47,054 nucleotides of DNA from Lachnospiraceae bacterium (GTDB lineage: Bacteria > Bacillota > Clostridia > Lachnospirales > Lachnospiraceae): the NCBI GenBank assembly GCA_024403335.1, contig JAKSSA010000010.1:1-47054 (forward strand). The letters are read 5' to 3'. Both the position numbers and the translations under genes were made by a program. Of this stretch, positions 20,994 through 30,300 are shown one piece after another (the stretch's first letter is position 1; the number at the start of each line of letters is the position of its first letter). The notes below the pieces were generated by a model, which was not told the origin of the DNA, did no database searches, and saw only the letters and a program-made list of their open reading frames with translations.

Positions 20994-21490
20994 CAAGGGA
21001 ACCCAAGCACTACGGATGAAATCAACCTCTTCACCAAATTTATCCGTAAAGGAAACCTAAACACTACGGATGAAATCAGCCTCCTTGCCAAATTTATCCG
21101 TAAGGGAACCCAAGTACTACGGATGAAATCAACCTCCTCGCCAAATTTATCCGTAAGGAAAGTCAAAGTACTACGGATGAAATCCAACTCTTCGCCAAAT
21201 TTATCCGTAAAGGAAACCTAAACACTACGGATAAAATCAGCCTCCTCGCCAAATTTATCCGTAAGGAAACCAAAGTACTACGGATTAAATCAACCTCCTT
21301 GCCAAATTTATCCGTAAGGGGAACCCAAGTACTACGGATGAATTCAACCACTTCGCCAAATTTATCCGTAAGGATATCTAAGCACTACGGATAAAATCAA
21401 CCTCTTCGCCAAATTTATCCGTAAGGATATCTAAGCACTACGGATGAAATCAACCTCTTCGCCCAATTTATCCGTAAGGAAAGCCAAAGT
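20994..21490. repeat. Nine tandem ~54-bp units, each containing a hairpin
   Basis: The motif TACGGATGAAAT recurs at 21011, 21065, 21118, 21172, 21226, 21279, 21333, 21386 and 21439, a period of 53 or 54 bp. Each unit ends with AATTTATCCGTA, the inverted copy of its start, so every unit folds into an 11-12 bp stem with a loop of about 15 nt, separated by linkers rich in AAGGAAACC. The array fills the gap between divergent alaX and holA, with a degenerate CCAAAG-rich tail to about 21530. Open frames across it exist but are broken by the alternating 53/54 period, so I do not call a gene. Confidence 0.95.
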
Positions 21491-21620
21491 AAAGCCCAAG
21501 CTAATCCAAAGCAAATCCAAAGCAAGTTAAAACAAGGAAAAGCTAATTGCAATCATTTCACCATTAATAGCCAATTATAGCACCTTCCTCTTTAAAGGTA
21601 AATGAAAGGGTGGAAAAAAC

Positions 21621-21656
21621 TTGATATGAGTCCATCTAAGTTATATAATTATCAAT
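21621..21656 (+). promoter_or_regulatory. Promoter of holA placed for a leaderless mRNA
   Basis: TTGATA (21621-21626), 17-nt spacer, TATAAT (21644-21649). The expected start point, about 7 nt past the -10, falls at about 21656, right at the holA ATG (21657). No Shine-Dalgarno precedes that ATG. Confidence 0.75.
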
Positions 21657-22631
21657 ATGAAAACCATAAATCAGCACATAAAAAATAATACTTTTGTAAG
21701 AGTTTATATTCTTTACGGTAAAGAAGAATACCTAAAAAACCAGTTCAAAAACAGACTCTTAAATGCTTTACTGCCGGATTCACGCGACATGAACCTGACA
21801 GTTTTTTCTGATGAACAAGTCGAATTGGAAACAATAGTATCAGAAACTGAAATGTTCCCTTTTATGGCAGATCACAGAGTAGTATTGCTTGATGATGTTG
21901 ATATTATCGCAAAAGATGATAAAGCAGTTTTAGCCGCTTTTAATAACATACCGGATACAGCAGTCATAATATTATTAAGTAAAAAATATACTAAAGCATC
22001 TGTTATGGTAAAAGGTGCTAATGACAACATTTATGCAGCCTGCTTTGATAATGTAACAGAAAGTGAAAGACAAAAATATATCTTATCAAAGCTTTCCAAA
22101 GAGAACATAAAAATCACAGAAGATAACATGTCAAGGCTTTTAAGTGTTACAGGTGACGACTTTTACAATATCAACAACGAAACTGAAAAACTCATCTCCT
22201 ATCTTGGTGACAGGGATGTAGTTACTGAAAAGGATATAATTACAATATGTTCTCCGCGAATTGAGGACAAAATTTTTGATGCAATAGATGCCATCGCAAA
22301 AAAAGATTATAAGACTGCCTACAAGCTTTATCTTGACTTAAAGCTTCTTGAAACACCAATGGCCAAAATATTCGCCAATATTATCCGTCAGTTCAGAATT
22401 CTTCTTGTGACAAAAGAAATGCTTGAGAACGGACATAATAATCAGCAGATAGCAGATGCCACCGGAGTTAAACCATATTTTGTTTCAAAGTACATATCTC
22501 AGTCTAATAAATTCAGCAAAAAAGCTTTAAAAAGCTATTACGATTATGCTTTAACTTTGCTTTTCGATCAGCGTATCGGAAATTTAAAAGAAGAACTCAT
22601 GTATGAGCTCTTCTTCATGAAAGAATTTTAA
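21657..22631 (+). CDS. holA: DNA polymerase III delta subunit (clamp-loader wrench)
   Basis: Opens the beta sliding clamp as part of the clamp loader. The 324-aa protein shows the family N-terminus (VYILYGKEEYLKN, the Walker-A-like but non-canonical region), FMADHRVVLLDD, NEIEKLI-like NNETEKLISYLGD, and the C-terminal collar part ending LKEELMYELFFMKEF. It is the only confident plus-strand gene in the window. It sits near rpsT and lepA as in B. subtilis (yqeN). It ends 12 bp from the convergent membrane-protein gene, with no terminator visible between them. Confidence 0.92.
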   Translation: MKTINQHIKNNTFVRVYILYGKEEYLKNQFKNRLLNALLPDSRDMNLTVFSDEQVELETIVSETEMFPFMADHRVVLLDDVDIIAKDDKAVLAAFNNIPDTAVIILLSKKYTKASVMVKGANDNIYAACFDNVTESERQKYILSKLSKENIKITEDNMSRLLSVTGDDFYNINNETEKLISYLGDRDVVTEKDIITICSPRIEDKIFDAIDAIAKKDYKTAYKLYLDLKLLETPMAKIFANIIRQFRILLVTKEMLENGHNNQQIADATGVKPYFVSKYISQSNKFSKKALKSYYDYALTLLFDQRIGNLKEELMYELFFMKEF

Positions 22632-22643
22632 ATTATATTCTAT

Positions 22644-23303
22644 TTATCGTCCAAGCAATACCTTTATGCCTTTTGACAATCTCTGATGTTCTATCTTGGC
22701 TGCATCAAACTTAACGGATATAAAAGCAAATTGCATAACAGGTCCTGCACAGAAAGCGCAGATTAAAGTTCCAATTCCAACTTTTCCGCCAAGTAAATAC
22801 CCCACAAAAGTAGCCATACTCAAAAGCAAAATGCTGATTATTCCAATCGGCAGTTTTTTTATTCTTTTATCCAGTCCAACAAGTAATGTATCTCTTGGCC
22901 CACAGCCTAAAGCAGCCTTCATATACAAATACTGTGTATATCCCATTATCACAAGTCCTACAAAAATCATGACAATTTTTCCGATGACTGACTTGGGAAT
23001 AATAATAACATCAATGTAATTAAAAAAATCTACTGCTTTTCCAACTAAAAAAGCATCAATAAACATAGCTATTCCTATAGGTTCTTTCAAAATAATATCA
23101 ATTATAAGAATTGTAACAGAAACAATAATTGACGCTGTTCCGTATAATATTCCAAAAGTATTTGACAAACCTAAATTTAAAACATCCCAGGGACTTGCCC
23201 CAAAATCCGCATGTATCGTAAGATATACTCCAAAGCCGTTAATAAACAATGCCACAGCAGCTAAAAGCATATTTGCCAAAACTGATTTTCTTGTTTCATT
23301 CAT
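22644..23303 (-). CDS. YczE/YyaS/YitT-type integral membrane protein
   Basis: About 219 aa with five or more hydrophobic segments (MLLAAVALFINGFGVYLTI, ILYGTASIIVSVTILIIDII, IVMIFVGLVIMGYTQYL, GIISILLLSMATFVGYLLGG, and GTLICAFCAGPVMQFAF). The FGASPWDVLNLGLS motif and the later GCGPRDTLLVGL motif are typical of this family of unknown function. The start at ATG 23303 is chosen over an upstream GTG (23342), which lies at the predicted transcription start. Promoter TTGCAT-17-TATAAT is at 23343-23371. Confidence 0.8.
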   Translation of the reverse strand: MNETRKSVLANMLLAAVALFINGFGVYLTIHADFGASPWDVLNLGLSNTFGILYGTASIIVSVTILIIDIILKEPIGIAMFIDAFLVGKAVDFFNYIDVIIIPKSVIGKIVMIFVGLVIMGYTQYLYMKAALGCGPRDTLLVGLDKRIKKLPIGIISILLLSMATFVGYLLGGKVGIGTLICAFCAGPVMQFAFISVKFDAAKIEHQRLSKGIKVLLGR

Positions 23304-23342
23304 AAAAAATAACTCTTTTCTGTGAAAACTCAAAACACGCAC

Positions 23343-23371
23343 ATTATAAAGAGTTATTTATAAAAATGCAA
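23343..23371 (-). promoter_or_regulatory. Promoter of the YczE-like gene
   Basis: On the minus strand TTGCAT (23366-23371), 17-nt spacer, TATAAT (23343-23348), about 40 nt before the chosen ATG. Confidence 0.65.
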
Positions 23372-23383
23372 TATAAATTCATA

Positions 23384-24814
23384 TTAGCAATTCAGTTCAT
23401 TTTTCATGCTTTTATTTATAATACTGCCACCTGTCACATAGCTTCCATTAAAGCAGGCTAAACAAAGGGAATTTCTTTGTGCCGCAGAAAATAATGCATC
23501 CTGTGATATAAAATAAAGTGAATCTGCACCAATATATTCTTCTATCTCTTCTATGCTTTTATTAGCAGAAATCAATTCCTGATAAGTTGATATATCAACC
23601 CCATAAAAACATGGATATTTTATCTGAGGTGATGCTATTCTGACATGAACCTCCTTTGCACCGGCTTCTTTAAGCAAAGTAACAATATACTTGCTAGTGG
23701 TACCTCTTACAATTGAGTCATCTATCAAAACCACTCTCTTATCCTTAACAATGCTTGAAACTGCAGACAGCTTCATCTTAACACCCTTCTCCCTTAATTC
23801 TTTAGAAGGCTGTATAAATGTTCTTCCAACATATTTATTCTTTATTAGTCCCATTTCATAGGGAATACCTGAAGCCTCACTATAACCGATTGCTGCAGAC
23901 AAGCTTGAGTCAGGAACACCTATAACAATATCAGCTTCTGTAGGCTTTTCTCTAAATAATAATTTTCCGCTTTCCTTCCTGAAAGAATGCACATTTTTCC
24001 CTTCAATCTGACTGTCAGGACGCGCAAAATAAATATATTCCATTGCACACATCATGTTGTTGGTTTCTTCTGAATATGTGTAGCTTTTAAGTCCTTCTTT
24101 GCTTATTTCAAGTATTTCTCCAGGTTCAATGTCTCTTATAAAGGTCGCATTCATTACTTCAAATGCGCAGGTTTCGCTTGAAACTACATATCCATCATCA
24201 AGCTTGCCTAAAGAAAGAGGTCGTAAACCATACTTATCCCTGCATGCAAACAATCTGTCGCCAAGCATAATCAAAAAGGCAAATGAACCTTCAAGCATCT
24301 CAAAAGCTTCCTTTATCGAATTAACAAAGCCTTTATAGCTTCCGTTTCTTCTTAAAAGATGTGCAAGTATTTCTGAATCTGAGGTTGACTGGAATAAAGA
24401 GCCTCGTTCTTCGCACATGTGCTTTATTTTATCTGAATTAACCAAATTACCATTGTGGCATAATGCAAACTGTCCGGAATGATGATTAAACATAAATGGC
24501 TGAACATTTTCTATTCCACCACCGCCTGCTGTAGAATAACGAACATGACCTATGGCCATATCACCCTTAAGCTGGCTTAAATTAGCATCGTTGAATACTT
24601 CATTAACTAATCCTAAGCCCTTAACCCTTTTCATTATCCCTTTATCTGAAGTAACAATTCCAGCACCTTCCTGTCCTCTGTGCTGAAGAGAATGAATCGC
24701 ATAATAAGTTATTTCAGCTGCTTTATCAACTGAAAATACTCCAAAAACACCACATTCTTCATGAAGCAGATCTTCTTCCATTCGGTCATTTTCCAAATAA
24801 TTAAAGTAATCCAT
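23384..24814 (-). CDS. purF: Amidophosphoribosyltransferase (first step of purine synthesis)
   Basis: Makes 5-phosphoribosylamine from PRPP and glutamine. A short propeptide (20 residues) precedes the nucleophile Cys in EECGVFGVFS, so the protein is self-processed like the B. subtilis enzyme. The glutaminase part has GHVRYSTAGG and CHNGNLVN; the PRPP loop is VVLIDDSIVRGTT; the C-terminal CLACF supplies ligands of the regulatory [4Fe-4S] cluster. I chose ATG 24814 (476 aa) because AAGGA lies 6 nt upstream; TTG 24820 overlaps that spacing. It is isolated from other pur genes. Confidence 0.95.
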   Translation of the reverse strand: MDYFNYLENDRMEEDLLHEECGVFGVFSVDKAAEITYYAIHSLQHRGQEGAGIVTSDKGIMKRVKGLGLVNEVFNDANLSQLKGDMAIGHVRYSTAGGGGIENVQPFMFNHHSGQFALCHNGNLVNSDKIKHMCEERGSLFQSTSDSEILAHLLRRNGSYKGFVNSIKEAFEMLEGSFAFLIMLGDRLFACRDKYGLRPLSLGKLDDGYVVSSETCAFEVMNATFIRDIEPGEILEISKEGLKSYTYSEETNNMMCAMEYIYFARPDSQIEGKNVHSFRKESGKLLFREKPTEADIVIGVPDSSLSAAIGYSEASGIPYEMGLIKNKYVGRTFIQPSKELREKGVKMKLSAVSSIVKDKRVVLIDDSIVRGTTSKYIVTLLKEAGAKEVHVRIASPQIKYPCFYGVDISTYQELISANKSIEEIEEYIGADSLYFISQDALFSAAQRNSLCLACFNGSYVTGGSIINKSMKNELNC

Positions 24815-24908
24815 ATTCAATCCTTAACAAATATACACTTTTTTACAATAAAAAAAGGCAAAAAGACCTCCATCCTTATGAACGAAAACCCCTTTGCTAT
24901 CTATTCTT

Positions 24909-24937
24909 ATGATATACTAATAAATTCATTAAGTCAA
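24909..24937 (-). promoter_or_regulatory. Promoter of purF with a ~85-nt leader
   Basis: On the minus strand TTGACT (24932-24937), 17-nt spacer, TATCAT (24909-24914). The leader to the ATG contains GGGG...GGAGGTCTTTTTGCCTTTTTT, a G-rich stretch followed by a U-run that could attenuate, but I find no known purine or PRPP riboswitch core. Confidence 0.7.
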
Positions 24938-25049
24938 CTAAAAAATAGGAATTAATAATTAGTAAATTTCACATTCTGTTTCAGTTATATTAATAATTGA
25001 ATAGAGGAACCAATGTATGAACAAATGTATGAACAAATATATGACTAAA

Positions 25050-25089
25050 TTATAAAATAAAAAACCGGCTAACCCAACATTAACCGGTT
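25050..25089 (-). terminator. Terminator of the giant-protein/ATPase cluster
   Basis: On the minus strand AACCGGTTAA pairs with TTAGCCGGTT (plus-strand arms 25080-25089 and 25063-25072, one G-T pair), followed by TTTTTATTTTAT. It lies 9 bp past the EAL gene stop and closes the long minus-strand cluster. Confidence 0.92.
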
Positions 25090-25097
25090 CAAAGCAA

Positions 25098-27368
25098 TTA
25101 CCAAATATTATTTTCTCTTGCTCTTGGTCCGTATGCATAATCTTCATATTCATGCTCAGGCAATGGTTCAGAAAAGGCAAAGCCCTGGATCATGTCACAG
25201 CCAAGTTCTCGTAAAAGCAATGCCTGCTGCTTATTCTCTACACCTTCTGTTACTACTCTGATATCAAGTCGCTTAGCCATTTCAATTACTGACTGAATAA
25301 CGTTTTGTCCTCTGTCTGTCTTTTCTGCAGAAAGAAGGAACTTACGGTCAATCTTAAGTTCATCAACAGGAACTGAGTAAAGTGTATTCATTGATGTACT
25401 ACCTGTACCGAAGTTATCCATGGAAACAATAAATCCATAAGACTTTAACTGTGCAATGATATCGCTTAAAAGTGTTATATTTTCTGAAACAACAGCTTCT
25501 GACATTTCAAAAATAATCAGATGTGCTGGAACACCATATTGTTCTACTATCGCAATAGCTTCCTTTACAAATTCCTTGTTAAAAAGGTTTAGTCTTGAAA
25601 TATTTAAAGAACATGGGGTTGGTCTGTAGCCCTTGCTCATCCAGACTTTAATTCTTCTGCAAAGCTCTTCAAGAATATACATATCAAGACGTACAATAAA
25701 ACCATTCTTTTCAAAAGTTCCAATAAAACGTCCGGGATACATAAGACCTTTTTCTGCATGCATCCATCTTACTAATGCTTCGCCACCAACCTGTAAACCT
25801 GTAACTAAATCAAATTTAGGCTGTAAATATACAAGGAAATCATGATTTTCCAATGCTTCATACATATCCTTTTCAATTTCTTTTTCGTCAAGCATACGCG
25901 AAAGCATCTTATCTGAATAGAATTCAAGATTACCACCCGGATTAGTCTTTGCAGTCATGAAAGCAATATTTGCCCTTGAGAACAAAGTATCCAAATCATC
26001 CTCTTTCTTCTCTCTGCAGCATATACCATAATCTAAAGCTACATTATACTTTTCTGTATCACCCAAAGTCTGTGTAATTGATTCTAAAGATTCATTAATG
26101 AATTTAATTCTGTCTCTTAACTCATCTACATTATGATATTGAACACAAAGGTCAAACTCATTACCGAAATTATGGCAAAAGCACTCATTTCCTTTAACAT
26201 TCATTGAAAGCCTGTTGGAAATCTCTGTCAATACTCTGTTTGATTCGTCCTCTCCAAAGAATTCCCTTAAGTAGTCATACTTAACAAGGCCCATTACTAT
26301 AATTGCAACATTCAAAGACTGATTTTTTGACAAAATTGCTCTTGATTTTCTCTTGAAAGAGTTGAAGTTATCAGAACCTGTTACTTCATCATAATATGCC
26401 AGCTTATGCATCTTGTCTCTCGAAATCGCTTCCTTCATTGCGAAGGCAAACAATATAAGTGACAATGCAGTAACACCTATCACGCAATAGTTAATTAATC
26501 TTTCAGTATCATTTACAGAACTGTCTTCATAAAAACCACCAAGTAAATCCCAGGATATAAGCATGCAAACTCCCCACTCGGTAGTGTCTGCAACACCTGA
26601 ATATGCGAAATAAAAAGGCGTTCTTCCAAAGGAGCTTTCAGTTAAATCTTCTTCAAGAATTTCAAACTTGTCACGTCCCTGCTTTATAATCTGAAGAAAA
26701 TCATCTCCTGTTGATGATTCCTTTTCAAATAAATCAAGTACATTTTTCACAGAAGCCTTCATTCCGGTTGAAGTCATAATGACATTACCTGCCCTGTCGA
26801 CTAAGAAAATGCTTTCCTTGCCTCTGTAATTACTGATAGTCAGATTTGATGAAATATAATTTTCAGGTATTTTAACTCTCAATACATATATTACTTCATC
26901 ATTTTTCTTTACAGGTACTGTCAAAAGTACGCTTAAGTCTTCTTCCTTCTCAAAGCCTGACCAGGTTATGGTTGTGTCGCCAATTAACGCTCTTTGATAA
27001 TATGGGCAAAAACTCACATCATAAGTTAAACCGTCAGTGTCTTTTCCCTTTCCCAAATTATCGCAGAAAATTACTTCTTCAACACCCTCAGACTCAGTAA
27101 GTGCTTTAATAATTGCATCAATTTCGGACTCATTTTCAATTAAAGTAAGCTCTGATAATGCATCTGCCACACCATTTACTTCATTTTCAAGTCTTACCAC
27201 CTCAGTCTGTATTTTAGAAGAAAGATTTTGTGTCAAAAGCTGATATTCACCACTTGCCTTTTGTTCAGTAAGATAGTCAAAAATACTCGTATAATTGGTG
27301 AAGATGAGGAAAAGACCAAGCATTCCTAACGCTGTGCCAATTATCAGCAAAAATTGTTTAAGCTTCAT
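25098..27368 (-). CDS. Membrane GGDEF/EAL protein (c-di-GMP phosphodiesterase-like), degenerate sites
   Basis: 756 aa: membrane segment (about 5-24), an extracellular sensor of about 265 residues (probably Cache-like), a second segment (about 292-312, VIGVTALSLILFAFAM), a degenerate GGDEF domain (GNEFD near residue 400 in place of GGDEF) and a C-terminal EAL domain. The EAL motif (GGEALVRW, about 529), SLNISR, FEMSE, ELKIDRKF, TEGVE and IQGF are kept, but the usual DDFGTG reads DNFGTG (about 648). Loss of that metal-binding Asp may reduce or abolish hydrolysis. ATG 27368 follows GGGAGG and overlaps the end of the giant gene by 11 bp, so the two are translationally coupled. Confidence 0.9.
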   Translation of the reverse strand: MKLKQFLLIIGTALGMLGLFLIFTNYTSIFDYLTEQKASGEYQLLTQNLSSKIQTEVVRLENEVNGVADALSELTLIENESEIDAIIKALTESEGVEEVIFCDNLGKGKDTDGLTYDVSFCPYYQRALIGDTTITWSGFEKEEDLSVLLTVPVKKNDEVIYVLRVKIPENYISSNLTISNYRGKESIFLVDRAGNVIMTSTGMKASVKNVLDLFEKESSTGDDFLQIIKQGRDKFEILEEDLTESSFGRTPFYFAYSGVADTTEWGVCMLISWDLLGGFYEDSSVNDTERLINYCVIGVTALSLILFAFAMKEAISRDKMHKLAYYDEVTGSDNFNSFKRKSRAILSKNQSLNVAIIVMGLVKYDYLREFFGEDESNRVLTEISNRLSMNVKGNECFCHNFGNEFDLCVQYHNVDELRDRIKFINESLESITQTLGDTEKYNVALDYGICCREKKEDDLDTLFSRANIAFMTAKTNPGGNLEFYSDKMLSRMLDEKEIEKDMYEALENHDFLVYLQPKFDLVTGLQVGGEALVRWMHAEKGLMYPGRFIGTFEKNGFIVRLDMYILEELCRRIKVWMSKGYRPTPCSLNISRLNLFNKEFVKEAIAIVEQYGVPAHLIIFEMSEAVVSENITLLSDIIAQLKSYGFIVSMDNFGTGSTSMNTLYSVPVDELKIDRKFLLSAEKTDRGQNVIQSVIEMAKRLDIRVVTEGVENKQQALLLRELGCDMIQGFAFSEPLPEHEYEDYAYGPRARENNIW

Positions 27369-30300
27369 CTTTTTCCTCCCTTCTTCTTAAAATCAATGAA
27401 ATTGTGAGTAATAAAGCAACTGCTGCCGTTAATACAGTTAATATTACACCATTTGTAATACCTCTGTCCTTACCACTTTGCTTTGCCCTGAAATTTGTCT
27501 TTCCTGACAATGAAACACCGGCATTAGCAACCTTTTCTTCCATACTCTTAATGTTGTCAATAGTTTCATCTGCCTTTATAAGTTCTTCCAAATCATAAAG
27601 CTCGTAATTGCCTTCTGAAGCATTATAGACACTGATAAACTGAGTATTTGCCTCTTTTATAGCCATTGTTTTGGCTTCTTCCATTCTTCTTTCCATTTCT
27701 GCTTTCATTGAAGCTATTAGAAGTTCTCTTGAAAGTTCATCATTTACAAATACTGTAGTTCTAATCTCATCCTTAAATTCTTCATCAACATAAACATTTG
27801 CACCCAAATCATCCTTATAATTTGCTGTATCATGTCTTCTGTTATCCCCATTGCCGTTAATTTCTATTTTTGCCTTATCATATAATGCACTGTCAATCTC
27901 TTCCGGCATAAGTGATGAAATGTCTTCTTCCATGCTCTCTATTGAATCTACAGTTTCCTGAATATCAAAGTTTTCTTCTAACTTATCTGAAGCAGAAATA
28001 TCTGAAGCAACCTCATCTGCTTTAACTTCATTTTCTGTCAAAGCTTTTATTTCTTCTGATGCTGAATCATTGGTAGGATCTTCTGTAATATCCTCAGAAA
28101 CATCTCCACTTCCTTCATAGGAAGCATCTACTGTATTATCTGCAGTATTATCAGTTGTATCCTTAATCTCTTCACTGTTTACATTATCATTTATATGCCA
28201 AGCTTCATGTTCCCCATTATCAGATAAAGACTCATTCTTTTCTTCTCTGATATCCTCAGTAACGGAATTCTTAATCTCGTTATTCTCATTAACTTCAGAG
28301 CTTACCTTCTCGCCTGTCATTTCATTCTTACTATCTTTAGGCTGGGTCAGTTCGTCAGAAGGCTTAATATCATTCACTTCTGCTAAAGCATCTGAAATAT
28401 GAGTACCTCCAATAAGATTTTGTCCTTCCACTCTTGCATTTCCTGAAATGTAATTATATACCAAAGCAGCATTTTCTGTATTTACTTTTCCAAATCCATA
28501 AGCAGACAGATCTGCAACTTCAGTAATTGTATTAGTATTATTTTCAAGTGAAAGCACCTTGGTTGTATTAACCGAATCAGCTTCAGTCATTGCAAGCATG
28601 CTCTTAAGTACTTCAAGTGTATCAAGATTACCAGGTAAAGCTTTTGTATTATCAGTATCGAAATTAGTGGTAGCGCCAATTCCGTTCATGCCATTTCCGG
28701 CATTCTCATTTGCCTGCTTATCTGCTAAAGCCCCCATGTTAATTCCATCATTTTCCAAACCTGAAAAAGTACCATTTACAAAATACTCATCCACATAATC
28801 CGAATTAATCTTTGATTTCTCATCATCATAATCCATGCTTGAATATCTTCCAATACTTAACATAGAATTGCTAAGCATATCTTCAAGTTCTTTAGTGCTG
28901 TTATAGCTTGCTGCCACAGTTGCTCTGTTTGAAGGCACATTACCTGAAAACATACTAAACAGATTCATTCTTGCTACAGGTGATACATTATTAGCAGTTA
29001 ATACCGTTTCTCCTGTGATGAAATTAAATGCCCATACACCACCATTTGAATACCGCACTATACAATAAGGTGTCTCAAGATTATTTGAGTTGCTCATCAT
29101 ATATATTTCCGAATTATCGAAATCTTCAGGTAACTTAAAGTTTTCATCAAGCAAACTGATAATATATCCGTCTTTTGACAAAGCTGCAAAATATTCCTTA
29201 TCAGCACCATATATTATGAATGAATCGTTCTTGATACTGTCACTTTGTCTTATAGCCTGAAGTGAAACTCCGTCAGTAAAGAAAATAACATCATTTTGAA
29301 TGCTAACATTACCATTTTCTGTTATTACTGAATAAGTCTTAAATGTATCAATTTTCTTGTTTTCATAATATCCCTGATGCATCGGAATAGTCATTACCTG
29401 CTGTCCGACTCTTCTTGCTGTCTGTCTTACACTTCCGTCGGTATTATAAACTTTTCCATCTGCACCAAGCATATAGCCTGAATGAAGGTTTACGAAATTA
29501 CCGTTTATCTTACCTGCAGTTCCATCAACGCCGTCACCAACTATGTAATAGCAGTTATAACCTGCTGCCATAACAGTTCTTCGCAAATCTTCTACATAAT
29601 AATCTTCAACAAACAATCCACCATCAGATGAAACTGCCAACGTCAGATCAGACTGGAAATCATATACAAAAGTCATCGTACGCTCGGTAACATTTCCTGA
29701 GGCAATAACAACATCATCTGCTAAAAGCTCATATTCCGCATATTCATCAACTTTGCTGAAATCCACATTAATCGTATCTGCTGAGGATGCATAAATACAA
29801 GCTTCAACCTTTTCTGCCCTTCTTGCTCCCATTCTCGCAGTCGAGAACAATGAAAAACCTACAATAGGGAAGTCATACCCTGGTATTGCAATTCTGTTTT
29901 CTACCTGATTAGGCATAAGCTCGTATGCTGTTGCTCTGTCATAGTTATTTGATGCAACCATTCTGATATAAGGCAGATAACCACTTGAAACATCAGTATA
30001 GTCCCAATACATGTACTTATAATTAGTATTATCAGTAAAGAACTGTGTATCATCCCTAAAGCCCAATACATTTACATAGGTATCCTTTCTTGCCAGGGTC
30101 GAAGCAGTAACCGTTTCGGCTATGGTTCTGTTATTTGATACATAAGAAGCTGCAGTTACTACAGGCACACCATTTCTCTCAACTACTGCCTCTTCTCCTA
30201 TTAAACTCTTAACCAAAGAATATTTTCTTGCTGAAGCAGGCGCATTATAAAGCATGTTACCAATACCAGTATTGCTTGTGATATTTACTGTGCCAAGCAT

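Noticed and set aside
20924-21351. Two minus-strand open frames through the hairpin array (87 and 62 aa)
   Set aside because: They translate the repeat, switch frame with the 53/54 period, and have no clear RBS.
20994-21490. CRISPR array
   Set aside because: The whole ~54-bp unit, including what would be the spacer, is repeated, and each unit is a hairpin; no unique spacers and no cas genes.
24815-24960. Purine or PRPP riboswitch before purF
   Set aside because: I could not find the conserved junction sequences of these classes; only a U-run and G-rich stretch are visible.
24959-25180. 73-aa minus-strand open frame overlapping the end of the EAL gene
   Set aside because: Runs through the cluster terminator hairpin and the EAL coding region in another frame; no RBS or family signal.
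27358-27460. LPXTG-type cell-wall sorting signal at the giant protein's C-terminus
   Set aside because: A membrane segment and basic tail are present, but no LPxTG-like motif precedes them.
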